The notes: a model not told the origin generated them from the sequence alone. Shown: positions 9,722-18,183, counted from the first letter of the stretch. The stretch: DNA of 37,032 nucleotides from an uncultured Bacteroidales bacterium (GCA_903945175.1 CAJAUM010000141.1:1-37032), one strand, 5' to 3'. Numbers and translations are program-made.

Positions 9722-10105
9722 ATGGAGAAAAGTTTTGTGCCATCGGATTATTTTCCTTTACTGGTGCAATCCACGGTCGCCCTCGGTTTCGTAGTAGTCA
9801 CAATGATTGCATCGCATTACATCGGCGGCAAGCGTAAAAAATTCCACACCCTCCGAAAGGACCAGAATTTTGAGTGTGGCATCGAAGTGAAGGGAAATGC
9901 CCGTTTCCCCTTTTCGGTTAAATACTTTCTAATCGCGATCCTCTTTGTGTTATTCGACGTGGAGATCATTTTTTTCTATCCCTGGGCGATTAATTTCAAG
10001 GATTTTGGCTGGGAAGGATTTTGGGAAATGCTGTTATTCCTGGGATTTCTGTTGTTCGGATTCTGGTACATCATTAAGAAGGGTGCGTTGAATTGGGAAG
10101 ATTGA
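9722..10105 (+). CDS. nuoA: NADH-quinone oxidoreductase subunit A
   Basis: This 127-residue inner-membrane subunit of complex I has three hydrophobic helices and the family's conserved acidic stretch (KYFLIAILFVLFDVEIIFFYPWA) near the middle. NuoA helps form the quinone-site entrance together with NuoH. Length and motif agree with the family. It is the first gene of the operon, directly behind a TAnnTTTG box, and is followed by an 87-nt gap before nuoB in which I see no ORF or repeat. Confidence 0.95.
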   Translation: MEKSFVPSDYFPLLVQSTVALGFVVVTMIASHYIGGKRKKFHTLRKDQNFECGIEVKGNARFPFSVKYFLIAILFVLFDVEIIFFYPWAINFKDFGWEGFWEMLLFLGFLLFGFWYIIKKGALNWED

Positions 10106-10192
10106 TAAATAGGAAATAGCGAAGAAGCGAAATATCGATGTTCGCCACTGTTGATCAACATGCAATATTTAAAAACTGGCTGAAAAGTTAAA

Positions 10193-10750
10193 ATGTATAA
10201 GGCACCACCAGCATATGTTAAAGTTGACCCTCCCGATGGCTATTCCGCTCCGGGGTTTTTTGCCACCACATTTGACAAGGTGGTCGGAATGGCGCGGAAG
10301 AACTCCATCTGGCCGTTGCCTTTTGCCACCTCCTGTTGCGGCATTGAGTTTATGGCAACCATGGGGGCACACTACGATCTGGGGCGTTTCGGGGCCGAGC
10401 GGCTAAGTTTCAGTCCGCGGCAGGCCGATCTCCTGATGGTAATGGGTACGATAGCCAAAAAGATGGCCCCGGTAATACAGCAGGTTTACATACAAATGGC
10501 CGAACCGCGGTGGGTTATCGCTGTTGGCGCTTGTGCTTCGAGTGGCGGAATTTTCGACACCTACAGTGTGCTGCAGGGTATCGACAGGGTGGTGCCGGTG
10601 GATGTTTACGTGCCTGGCTGTCCGCCACGACCGGAGCAGATCATCGATGGCTTTATGAAGGTCCAGGATTTGGTTGGGAATGAGTCGCTCCGACGCCGGT
10701 ATTCGGCAGAGTATATGGATTTGCTGGCGGGGTATGGAATTTTAAAGTGA
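10193..10750 (+). CDS. nuoB: NADH-quinone oxidoreductase subunit B (cluster N2)
   Basis: NuoB binds the terminal iron-sulfur cluster N2 that reduces quinone. The four ligands are visible: adjacent Cys48-Cys49 in [10 protein letters not shown], Cys114 in VGACASSGG and Cys143 in VPGCPPRP. The length, 185 residues, is normal. The stop codon TGA is part of the first unit (GTGACAAG) of an 8-bp tandem repeat that fills the whole gap to nuoC. Confidence 0.97.
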   Translation: MYKAPPAYVKVDPPDGYSAPGFFATTFDKVVGMARKNSIWPLPFATSCCGIEFMATMGAHYDLGRFGAERLSFSPRQADLLMVMGTIAKKMAPVIQQVYIQMAEPRWVIAVGACASSGGIFDTYSVLQGIDRVVPVDVYVPGCPPRPEQIIDGFMKVQDLVGNESLRRRYSAEYMDLLAGYGILK

Positions 10751-10898
10751 CAAGGTAACAAGGTAACAAGGTAACAGGGTAACAAGGTAACAGGGTAACA
10801 GGGTAACAGGGTAACAGGGTATCAGGGTAACAGGGTAACAGGGTAACAGGGTAACAAGGTAACAGGGTAACAGGGTAACATGTTATTAGGGTAATATA
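10747..10898 (+). repeat. 8-bp tandem array between nuoB and nuoC (19 units)
   Basis: Nineteen consecutive 8-bp units run from the nuoB stop codon to just before the nuoC ATG. The first is GTGACAAG, most are GTAACAGG, several are GTAACAAG, one is GTATCAGG, and the last two (TTATTAGG, GTAATATA) are degenerate. Because 8 is not a multiple of 3 and each unit carries TAA or TGA, all three sense frames contain stops. The opposite strand is open in every frame, encoding LPCYPVTL repeats that are an artefact. Nothing else occupies this gap. Confidence 0.97.
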
Positions 10899-10899
10899 G

Positions 10900-11394
10900 A
10901 TGGATAATTCATTTATCATAGATAAATTATATAAGGCGTTTGGCCAGGATATTCTGAAAATGGACACAGCTTCGGATATTCTTTCATTCACGGTTGCCAG
11001 CCCGGTGATCCATGAGGTGATATGTTTTCTTAAGGAAAATGAACAGATGCAATTCGGTTTTCTGACCGATCTGTGCGGGATCCACCATCCCGACCGCGGT
11101 TTGCCGTTGGGAGTGATCTACCACCTGCATAATTTGACTGAAAATAAGCGCATTAGAATAAAGACATTTGTAACATTGAATTACCCGAATGTGGCTACAG
11201 TCACCGACCTGTTTTCATCGGCAAACTGGATGGAGCGCGAAACCTATGACTTTTACGGAATTGTTTTCGAAGGACATCCCAACCTGAAAAGGATATTGAA
11301 CGTAGAATACATGGATTTTTTCCCGTTACGCAAGGAATTTCCGCTGGAGGATCCGACACGGGAAGATAAGGATGACAGGTTTTTTGGGAGGTGA
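10900..11394 (+). CDS. nuoC: NADH-quinone oxidoreductase subunit C (30 kDa)
   Basis: This 164-residue protein has the C-terminal signature of the 30-kDa subunit: WMERETYDFYGIVFEGHPNL followed by FPLRKEFPLEDPTREDK. It packs with NuoD and NuoB in the connecting module of complex I. It is encoded separately from nuoD, unlike the fused nuoCD of enterobacteria. The ATG follows the upstream repeat array by one base, and a second array begins right after the stop codon. Confidence 0.95.
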   Translation: MDNSFIIDKLYKAFGQDILKMDTASDILSFTVASPVIHEVICFLKENEQMQFGFLTDLCGIHHPDRGLPLGVIYHLHNLTENKRIRIKTFVTLNYPNVATVTDLFSSANWMERETYDFYGIVFEGHPNLKRILNVEYMDFFPLRKEFPLEDPTREDKDDRFFGR

Positions 11395-11405
11395 AAAGTA
11401 AAAAA

Positions 11406-11581
11406 GTAACAGGGTAACAAGGTAACAGGGTAACAAGGTAACAGGGTAACAGGGTAACAGGGTAACAGGGTAACAAGGTAACAGGGTAACAGGGTAATAA
11501 GGTAACAGGGTAACAAGGTAACAGGGTAACAGGGTAACAGGGTAACAAGGTAACAGGGTAACAAGGTAATGAAGTGATGGA
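11406..11581 (+). repeat. 8-bp tandem array between nuoC and nuoD (20 units plus 2 degenerate)
   Basis: Twenty units of GTAACAGG or GTAACAAG (one GTAATAAG) run to 11565, followed by the decayed units GTAATGAA and GTGATGGA. A partial unit, GTGAAAAG, overlaps the nuoC stop at 11391-11398. The nuoD ATG is at 11603. Alternation of the GG and AG unit types suggests expansion by slippage of one- and two-unit blocks. Confidence 0.97.
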
Positions 11582-11602
11582 GAAACTTGATAACAAGTAG
11601 AC

Positions 11603-12781
11603 ATGGAGGGAGATAACAGGCAATATACTACGCTGAACCTGGGTCCGACCCATCCGGCCACGCACGGGATTTTCCAGAACGTGCTTACGCTTGATGGCGA
11701 GCAGATCATTGATGCCGAGCAAACCATCGGGTACATCCACCGTGCCTTTGAAAAAATTGCTGAACGTCGCCCCTTTTACCAGATCACCCCACTCACCGAC
11801 CGTCTTAACTATTGTTCCTCCCCCATAAACAATATTGGCTGGCACATGACCGTGGAGAAACTGCTTGGCGTTACTACCACGAAGCGCATTGATTACTTGC
11901 GTATCATCCTGATGGAGTTGGCACGCATTACCGACCACCTGGTATGTAACAGTGTGATTGGTGTCGACAGCGGCGCACTCACCGGTTTTATTTATGTTTT
12001 TCAAGAGCGGGAACGGGTTTATGAAATATATGAAGAGGTTTCCGGCGCACGCCTTACAACCAATATGGGGCGTATTGGGGGTTTTGAACGTGACCTGTCT
12101 CCTTTAGCCATTAAAAAGATCAGGGAATTCCTCGATCACATACCCAAAGTCCTGCATGAGTTTGAAAAACTGCTGATGCGCAACCGCATTTTCATGGATC
12201 GTACCATTGGCGTTGGCCCTATCAGTGGCGAGCGGGCGTTGAATTATGGCTTTACCGGCCCGAACCTCCGCGCTGCCGGCGTGGATTACGATGTAAGGGT
12301 GATGAGCCCGTACAGCAGCTACAACGACTTTGAATTTACCATCCCGGTTGGCACCCATGGCGATACCTATGACCGATTCTGTGTAAGGCAGGAGGAGCTG
12401 TGGCAAAGCCTTAAACTGGTACGAAATGCTTTGGAGAACCTTCCGGAAGGAAGCTTTCATGTTGACGTTCCGCAGTTTTACCTACCTCCCAAGGAGGAGG
12501 TTTACTCAAAAATGGAGGCCCTCATCTGGCATTTTAAAATTGTGATGGGGGAGATTGAAGTCCCTGTTGGTGAAGTATATCATTCTGTGGAAGGTGCGAA
12601 TGGCGAGTTGGGGTTTTACCTCGTAAGTGATGGGGGAAGAACCCCCTTCCGGTTGCATTTTCGCAGGCCCGGCTTCATTTACTATCAGGCTTACCCTGAG
12701 ATGATCCGGGGCGGCGTGCTTTCGGATGCCATTCTTACCATGAGCAGCATGAATGTAATTGCAGGAGAGTTAGACGCATAA
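11603..12781 (+). CDS. nuoD: NADH-quinone oxidoreductase subunit D (49 kDa)
   Basis: NuoD lines the quinone-binding cavity. The N-terminal GPTHPATHG loop carries the conserved quinone-pocket histidines, and the C-terminal GEVYHSVEGANGELGFYLVS segment and terminal GELDA are typical. Its 392 residues match the stand-alone form. The start at 11603 fits the family's N-terminus (DNRQYTTLNLGPTHP). The preceding region is the repeat array with no clear ribosome-binding site. Confidence 0.97.
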   Translation: MEGDNRQYTTLNLGPTHPATHGIFQNVLTLDGEQIIDAEQTIGYIHRAFEKIAERRPFYQITPLTDRLNYCSSPINNIGWHMTVEKLLGVTTTKRIDYLRIILMELARITDHLVCNSVIGVDSGALTGFIYVFQERERVYEIYEEVSGARLTTNMGRIGGFERDLSPLAIKKIREFLDHIPKVLHEFEKLLMRNRIFMDRTIGVGPISGERALNYGFTGPNLRAAGVDYDVRVMSPYSSYNDFEFTIPVGTHGDTYDRFCVRQEELWQSLKLVRNALENLPEGSFHVDVPQFYLPPKEEVYSKMEALIWHFKIVMGEIEVPVGEVYHSVEGANGELGFYLVSDGGRTPFRLHFRRPGFIYYQAYPEMIRGGVLSDAILTMSSMNVIAGELDA

Positions 12782-12802
12782 AAATAATGACCTATTCAGC
12801 AC

Positions 12803-13387
12803 ATGGAGCACAATCATATTATAAATCACCCGCAGTTCACCAGGGATGGTAGCCCGGTAGCCTTTACACCTGAGGTGTTCACGAAGGTGCAGGCGTTGAT
12901 AAGCCGTTACCCTGAAGGCCAGCAAAAATCGGCCTTGCTGCCCATTTTACATATCGCCCAGGAGGAATTCGGGGGACATCTCTCGGTCGATACTATGGAT
13001 TATGTTGCCTCACTACTTGATATTCAGCCAATTGAAGTTTACGAAGTAGCCACATTTTATTCCATGTTCTATCTGGATAAAGTCGGAAAATATGTGATAG
13101 AGGTCTGTCATACAGGCCCTTGTACTATTTCAGGCGGAGAAAAAATATTGAAGCACCTTCAGGAAATCCTGGAAATCAAATCAGGGGAAACCACCCAGGA
13201 TGGTCTGTTTACCCTTAAAGAGGTTGAGTGCCTTGGCTCATGCGGTACCGGCCCTGTAATGCAGGTAAATACGGAGTATTACGAGAAACTTACCCCTGAA
13301 AGGGTCGATCAGCTGATTGAAGAACTGAGGACATTTGCAAACAAAGATAAACCGAACGATTCGGCATGGGTGGAAAAATTCTTTTAG
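12803..13387 (+). CDS. nuoE: NADH-quinone oxidoreductase subunit E (24 kDa, cluster N1a)
   Basis: This thioredoxin-like [2Fe-2S] subunit of the NADH-oxidising module has the four ligands Cys102 and Cys107 (CHTGPC) and Cys143 and Cys147 (CLGSC). The length, 194 residues, is slightly above the usual 160-180 because of a short N-terminal tail and a C-terminal extension. The last 22 nt overlap the start of nuoF in another frame, which indicates translational coupling. Confidence 0.96.
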   Translation: MEHNHIINHPQFTRDGSPVAFTPEVFTKVQALISRYPEGQQKSALLPILHIAQEEFGGHLSVDTMDYVASLLDIQPIEVYEVATFYSMFYLDKVGKYVIEVCHTGPCTISGGEKILKHLQEILEIKSGETTQDGLFTLKEVECLGSCGTGPVMQVNTEYYEKLTPERVDQLIEELRTFANKDKPNDSAWVEKFF

Positions 13388-14685
13388 CGAATATTGACAT
13401 TCCGGGAATCCGGGGATTTGATGTTTACCGGGCCAACGGTGGTTATAATTCCGTAACCAAAGCCCTGCGTGAAATGTCACAATCCCAGGTAAATGCCGAG
13501 GTGACCCGGTCTGGCCTCCGGGGAAGGGGAGGAGCCGGATTCCCAACGGGACTGAAGTGGAGTTTCCTCGACCGGAAATCAGACAAGCCGCGCTATCTCG
13601 TTTGCAATGCCGATGAAAGTGAACCAGGAACCTTCAAGGACCGTTACCTCATGCACCATCTGCCTCACCTGCTTATTGAGGGGCTCATCATCTCAAGTTA
13701 TGCCCTCGGGGTTAATACATGTTACATTTATATCCGGGGGGAATTCAAATACCTGGTGGGCGTACTCGAAAAAGCCATCAAAGAGGCCCATCAGCATGGT
13801 TTTCTTGGCGATCGCATTTTAGGAACCGATTTTTCATTGAATATCTGGGTTCATCCAGGGGCCGGCGCCTATATCTGCGGTGAAGAGACAGCCCTGCTTG
13901 AATCATTGGAAGGCAAACGTGGGAATCCACGCATCAAACCACCATTCCCGGCTTTCAAAGGTTTGTATGGTTGTCCGACGGTGGTCAACAATGTTGAAAC
14001 CCTGGCCGCCATCGGACCAATCATCAATATGGGTGGTGAAGCCTATTCAAAAGTGGGAAGGGGAAAGAGCACCGGGACCAAGTTGATCTCGGCTTGCGGA
14101 AGCATAAACAATCCAGGGGTATATGAAATCGAGATGGGACTTCCGGTGGAGGATTTCATTTACAATCCTGAATATTGCGGTGGCATTGCCCGGGACAGGT
14201 ATTTAAAAGCCGTAATTCCAGGCGGATCATCGGTACCTATTCTTCCGGCAGAACTGATTTTGAATACAGCCAAAGGAGAAAGGCGGCTCCTGACTTATGA
14301 ATCACTGGCTGATGGTGATTTTGAAACCGGCACCATGCTTGGATCAGGTGGTTTTATTGTGTTTGATGAAGATGCATGCATTGTGCGTAACACCTGGAAT
14401 CTGACCCGTTTTTACCACCATGAATCCTGCGGTCAATGTTCTCCATGCAGGGAAGGTACGGGATGGATGGAAAAAGTGTTATACCGGCTTGAACACGGGG
14501 AGGGAAAAAAATCGGATATTGATTTGCTGGTGCGTATTGCAAAAAATATTGAGGGTCACACCATTTGCCCGCTGGGGGAAGCAGCCGCGTGGCCTGTAGC
14601 CAGTGCCATCAGGCATTTCCGGGAGGAGTTCGAGGAGCATGTGCTCCACCCTGCAGAAGTAATTGAAAAGGAGCGCAGATTATGA
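13366..14685 (+). CDS. nuoF: NADH-quinone oxidoreductase subunit F (51 kDa, FMN and cluster N3)
   Basis: NuoF oxidises NADH. The NADH/FMN loops GRGGAGFPTGLKW (about 53-65), NADESEPGTFKDR (about 81-93) and GAGAYICGEETALLESLEG (about 165-183) are intact. The cluster N3 ligands are Cys355, Cys358, Cys361 (ESCGQCSPCREG) and Cys401 (HTICPLGE). The length, 439 residues, is normal. It overlaps nuoE by 22 nt and nuoG by 4 nt (ATGA). Confidence 0.97.
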   Translation: MGGKILLANIDIPGIRGFDVYRANGGYNSVTKALREMSQSQVNAEVTRSGLRGRGGAGFPTGLKWSFLDRKSDKPRYLVCNADESEPGTFKDRYLMHHLPHLLIEGLIISSYALGVNTCYIYIRGEFKYLVGVLEKAIKEAHQHGFLGDRILGTDFSLNIWVHPGAGAYICGEETALLESLEGKRGNPRIKPPFPAFKGLYGCPTVVNNVETLAAIGPIINMGGEAYSKVGRGKSTGTKLISACGSINNPGVYEIEMGLPVEDFIYNPEYCGGIARDRYLKAVIPGGSSVPILPAELILNTAKGERRLLTYESLADGDFETGTMLGSGGFIVFDEDACIVRNTWNLTRFYHHESCGQCSPCREGTGWMEKVLYRLEHGEGKKSDIDLLVRIAKNIEGHTICPLGEAAAWPVASAIRHFREEFEEHVLHPAEVIEKERRL

Positions 14686-15650
14686 TAAAAGTAACCATAG
14701 ATAACATACTCATTGAGGTTGATGAAGGAACGACCATCCTCAATGCGGCGCGCAAAATCGGAGGAAAGGTTGTTCCCCCTGCCATGTGTTACTATTCGAA
14801 GTTGAAAGGCTCAGGAGGTAAATGCCGTACCTGCCTTGTGAAAGTCTCCCATTCCTCAACCAAAGATCCACGCCCGATGCCGAAGCTGGTTGCTTCATGC
14901 AGCACGCCGGTGCAGGATGGCATGGTGGTTGAGAACCTCACCTCCCCCGAAGTCATCGATGCCAGAAAAGGGATTGTTGAATTTCTGCTGCTCAACCATC
15001 CGCTTGACTGCCCTGTTTGCGACCAGGCAGGGGAGTGTGATCTCCAGGATCTGAGTTTCGGATTTGGAATGGAGGAGACGGCTACAGAAGAACAGCGCCG
15101 CGAATTTCCCATGACCGATATCGGCGACAAGATCAAACTGCACATGAACCGGTGTATTCTTTGTTACCGATGTGTTTATGTGGCCGATCAGCTGACCGAT
15201 CAGCGGCTGCATGGTATTCTTTACCGCGGCGATGTTTCCGAAATAGGTACCTTTATACAAAATGCGATAACGAACGATTTCTCGGGTAATGTCATCGATG
15301 TTTGCCCGGTTGGGGCCCTTACCGACAAGACCTTCCGGTTCAAGAGCCGCGTTTGGTTCCTTAAACCGATGAATGTTCACCGCGAATGCAGCAAATGTTC
15401 AGGAAAGGTGACAGCCTGGATGTTCGGAAACGAGATATACCGCATCACCGGACGTAAAGATCAATATGGAGAGCTGGAAGAATACATCTGCAATGAATGC
15501 CGGTTTGAGAAGAAGGCATTGACCGATTGGGTGATCGAAGGTCCGCGTCACATCAAGAGACAGTCGGTTATTTCGGCCAACCACTATGAGCGGATGAAAA
15601 TGCAATCAATCATCAAGCCGATCGAAGGGCTGATGGAATCACAGGAATGA
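14682..15650 (+). CDS. nuoG: NADH-quinone oxidoreductase subunit G, short form without the molybdopterin-like domain
   Basis: This 322-residue protein covers only the N-terminal iron-sulfur part of NuoG. Visible ligand sets are Cys36, 48, 51, 73 ([2Fe-2S] N1b), His106, Cys110, 113, 119 (His-coordinated N5) and Cys158, 161, 164, 208 (N4). A further CxxC-x30-CxxC set (Cys236, 239, 270, 273) could hold an N7-like cluster or a zinc ion. Full-length NuoG is roughly 700-900 residues, with a molybdopterin oxidoreductase-like domain that is absent here. The next gene follows 22 nt after a clean stop codon, so this is a genuine short subunit rather than a frameshift. I believe short NuoG is usual in Bacteroidota. 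Confidence 0.93.
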   Translation: MIKVTIDNILIEVDEGTTILNAARKIGGKVVPPAMCYYSKLKGSGGKCRTCLVKVSHSSTKDPRPMPKLVASCSTPVQDGMVVENLTSPEVIDARKGIVEFLLLNHPLDCPVCDQAGECDLQDLSFGFGMEETATEEQRREFPMTDIGDKIKLHMNRCILCYRCVYVADQLTDQRLHGILYRGDVSEIGTFIQNAITNDFSGNVIDVCPVGALTDKTFRFKSRVWFLKPMNVHRECSKCSGKVTAWMFGNEIYRITGRKDQYGELEEYICNECRFEKKALTDWVIEGPRHIKRQSVISANHYERMKMQSIIKPIEGLMESQE

Positions 15651-15672
15651 TGATCATTGGTTTGAAAAACAG

Positions 15673-16695
15673 ATGGTAGAGCAAATCATATATAAAACCC
15701 TCCTTGCGAGTTTCATCCTGATCCTCAGCCTGCTTGTTGCGATGTATTCCACCCTCGTCGAACGCAAGGTAGCCGGCTGGTTCCAGGACCGGCATGGGCC
15801 AAACCGCGCAGGTCCGTGGGGATTGCTGCAACCTCTTGCCGATGGAATCAAACTCTTTTTCAAAGAGGAGTTTATGCCAAATTCAGCGGATAAATTCCTT
15901 TATATCCTGGGCCCCTCACTCACCATGTTCATTGCCCTGCTTACCAGCGCCGTGATTCCATGGGGCCCCGACCTGGTGATCAACGGCCAGACGTATGCAA
16001 TGCAGGTAGCCGATATCAACATAGGAATCCTATACATCTTCGCCATCGTCTCCATCGGGGTATACGGCATCATGATCGGAGGATGGGCCTCCAACAATAA
16101 ATACGCATTACTTGGCGCCGTGCGGGCCTCATCGCAGATGATCAGCTACGAGCTGGCCATGAGTTTATCGATCATTGCCATCGTGATGATGACCGGTTCG
16201 TTGAGCATGCGCGATATTGTTGCGCAACAGCAGGGTTTTAACTGGAATATCCTATATCAGCCCCTGGGATTCCTGATCTTCCTGATTTGTGCTTTTGCCG
16301 AGACCAACCGTGCTCCCTTTGACTTGCCGGAATGTGAAACGGAACTTGTCGGGGGCTACCATACCGAATACAGCAGTATGAAACTCGGTTTTTATCTCTT
16401 TGCCGAATATATCAACATGTTTATTTCGGGCGCCGTGATGGCTACCCTCTTCCTTGGGGGTTATCATTTTCCCGGATTGGATAAACTCGGACTTTCTCCA
16501 AATGTATTTGCCTTTGTCAGCTTCATGGTACTTTTTGCCAAGATCACTTTTTTTGGCTTTATTTACATGTGGATCCGATGGACACTCCCGCGTTTCCGCT
16601 ACGATCAGCTGATGAAACTTGGGTGGAAATCTTTAATCCCACTTGCTATACTTAATGTGGTCATCACCGGAGTTGTTATACTGTTAAATCAATAA
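15673..16695 (+). CDS. nuoH: NADH-quinone oxidoreductase subunit H
   Basis: NuoH is the membrane subunit closing the quinone cavity and linking it to the proton channels. It has about eight helices over 340 residues and the hallmark loops VERKVAGWFQDRHGPNRAG (N-terminal) and FAETNRAPFDLPECETELV (acidic quinone-site loop). Its stop codon overlaps the nuoI start by one base. Confidence 0.97.
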   Translation: MVEQIIYKTLLASFILILSLLVAMYSTLVERKVAGWFQDRHGPNRAGPWGLLQPLADGIKLFFKEEFMPNSADKFLYILGPSLTMFIALLTSAVIPWGPDLVINGQTYAMQVADINIGILYIFAIVSIGVYGIMIGGWASNNKYALLGAVRASSQMISYELAMSLSIIAIVMMTGSLSMRDIVAQQQGFNWNILYQPLGFLIFLICAFAETNRAPFDLPECETELVGGYHTEYSSMKLGFYLFAEYINMFISGAVMATLFLGGYHFPGLDKLGLSPNVFAFVSFMVLFAKITFFGFIYMWIRWTLPRFRYDQLMKLGWKSLIPLAILNVVITGVVILLNQ

Positions 16696-17270
16696 TGATG
16701 AACCTGACCAACAGATCCAAAGTAGTTTCCAACAAACAGATGACCTTCTGGGAGCGGATCTACATACCTGCAATTCTGGGAGGGATGCGGATAACATTCG
16801 GCCATTTGTTTCGCAGAAAGACTACGGTGCAATATCCCGAGGTGACGCGTGAATTTTCGGAAATTTATCGCGGGAAGCATGTTCTGAAGCGGGATGATGA
16901 TGGGCGGGAAAGGTGCACAGCTTGCGGACTCTGCGCGGTTGCTTGTCCGGCCGAAGCCATCACCATGATCTCGGCCGAACGCAAACCAGGTGAAGAGCAC
17001 CTCTATCGCGAGGAGAAGTATGCTTCGGTATATGAGATCAACATGCTTCGATGTATTTTCTGCGGCGATTGTGAAGATGCCTGCCCCAAGGAGGCTATTT
17101 TCCTGACCAGGGAAATGGTCAGGTCTGAGTATGCACGTGGCAAGTTCATTTTTGGCAAGGCGGAGCTGGTTGAACCCTTTGATCCGGCAAAACGGATCGA
17201 TATTTCAAAACGTCAAACGCCAGAGGTGCTGGAGTTTAAAAAAAACAGGAGCTATAAACATAACAGATAG
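16695..17270 (+). CDS. nuoI: NADH-quinone oxidoreductase subunit I (clusters N6a and N6b)
   Basis: This 8Fe ferredoxin-like subunit carries two tetranuclear cluster motifs: Cys74, 77, 80, 84 (CTACGLCAVACP) and Cys120, 123, 126, 130 (CIFCGDCEDACP). It wires NuoG to NuoB. The N-terminus (about 1-45) is amphipathic, for membrane contact. The length, 191 residues, is ordinary. nuoJ begins at the base directly after the stop codon. Confidence 0.97.
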   Translation: MMNLTNRSKVVSNKQMTFWERIYIPAILGGMRITFGHLFRRKTTVQYPEVTREFSEIYRGKHVLKRDDDGRERCTACGLCAVACPAEAITMISAERKPGEEHLYREEKYASVYEINMLRCIFCGDCEDACPKEAIFLTREMVRSEYARGKFIFGKAELVEPFDPAKRIDISKRQTPEVLEFKKNRSYKHNR

Positions 17271-17771
17271 ATGTTCACAGAGTACGTTTTTCACTTTCTT
17301 AGCATCATGGCCCTCTTTTCGGCTGTGATGGTGCTTGCATCAAAAAAACCCATCCATTCGGTTTTGTTTCTTACAATGACCTTTTTTGCTATCGCAGGCC
17401 ATTACGTATTGCTGAATGCACAATTCCTGGCCGTGGTTCATGTGATCGTTTATGCCGGTGCCATCATGGTGCTTTTTCTCTTTACCGTAATGCTTCTGAA
17501 CCTGAATAAAGATGAACGTTCACTAAAACCGATGTGGGTGAAGATTATTGCAGGTATCGCAGGTGGAATGCTGATGCTCATACTTGTTGGCGTTTTCCGT
17601 GAATATGATGTGCAGTCTGCCCAGGATCCGATGACTACACAAATCGGCCTGGTCAAGAATCTTGGAAAGATTTTATATCATGATTATCTTCTGCCTTTTG
17701 AAATGTCGTCGGTACTGTTCCTGACGGCCATGGTCGGGGCGGTTTTGTTGGGGAAGAAAGAACAGATTTAA
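17271..17771 (+). CDS. nuoJ: NADH-quinone oxidoreductase subunit J
   Basis: NuoJ has five hydrophobic helices in 166 residues, including the conserved helix 3 segment VVHVIVYAGAIMVLFLFTVMLL, whose pi-bulge region takes part in conformational coupling. It follows nuoI with no gap. An AT-rich spacer of 28 nt, without repeats, separates it from nuoK. Confidence 0.95.
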   Translation: MFTEYVFHFLSIMALFSAVMVLASKKPIHSVLFLTMTFFAIAGHYVLLNAQFLAVVHVIVYAGAIMVLFLFTVMLLNLNKDERSLKPMWVKIIAGIAGGMLMLILVGVFREYDVQSAQDPMTTQIGLVKNLGKILYHDYLLPFEMSSVLFLTAMVGAVLLGKKEQI

Positions 17772-17799
17772 TATAGCGATATTTATATATATACAGTCA

Positions 17800-18117
17800 A
17801 TGTCAAATCTTGCAACCATCCCGATCGAGTACTACCTTGTCTTTTGCTCGGTATTGTTCTGTATAGGGGTTTTTGGGGTTCTTATCAAACGCAATGCATT
17901 GGTCATCCTGATGTCGATTGAGCTGATGATCAATTCCATCAATCTCCTCCTGGCAGCGTTCTCAGCCTATACCAACGATCCGGCCGGACAGATTTTCGTC
18001 TTTTTCATCATGGTCGTGGCGGCTGCCGAAGTTGCCATCGGTTTGGCTATTGTGGTGCTGATTTACCGGACTACGCATTCGATAGATATTGACGTGCTCA
18101 ATAAATTGAAATGGTAA
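17800..18117 (+). CDS. nuoK: NADH-quinone oxidoreductase subunit K
   Basis: This three-helix, 105-residue antiporter-like subunit has the conserved membrane glutamates in MSIELMINSINL (helix 2) and AAAEVAIGLAIVVLIYR (helix 3), which belong to the proton path. Its TAA stop is the start of an 8-bp repeat unit (GTAATAAG). Confidence 0.96.
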   Translation: MSNLATIPIEYYLVFCSVLFCIGVFGVLIKRNALVILMSIELMINSINLLLAAFSAYTNDPAGQIFVFFIMVVAAAEVAIGLAIVVLIYRTTHSIDIDVLNKLKW

Positions 18118-18169
18118 TAAGGTGACAAGGTAACAAGGTGACAGGGTAATGGAGTAATGAAGTAATAAA
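18114..18169 (+). repeat. 8-bp tandem array between nuoK and nuoL (7 units)
   Basis: The units are GTAATAAG, GTGACAAG, GTAACAAG, GTGACAGG, GTAATGGA, GTAATGAA and GTAATAAA, beginning in the nuoK stop codon. It is shorter and more diverged than the nuoB-C and nuoC-D arrays. Its 3' units resemble the decayed 3' units of the nuoC-D array (GTAATGAA, GTGATGGA), so decay may run from the downstream end. Confidence 0.92.
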
Positions 18170-18183
18170 ATCGTAAATAGTTG

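Noticed and set aside
10747-11581. CRISPR array
   Set aside because: The units are 8 bp and contiguous with no unique spacers and no cas genes nearby.
10653-12004. Minus-strand ORFs encoding LPCYPVTL repeats across the nuoB-C and nuoC-D gaps
   Set aside because: They are the stop-free complement of the 8-bp arrays and run into the antisense strands of nuoB, nuoC and nuoD. No start context or family resemblance supports translation.
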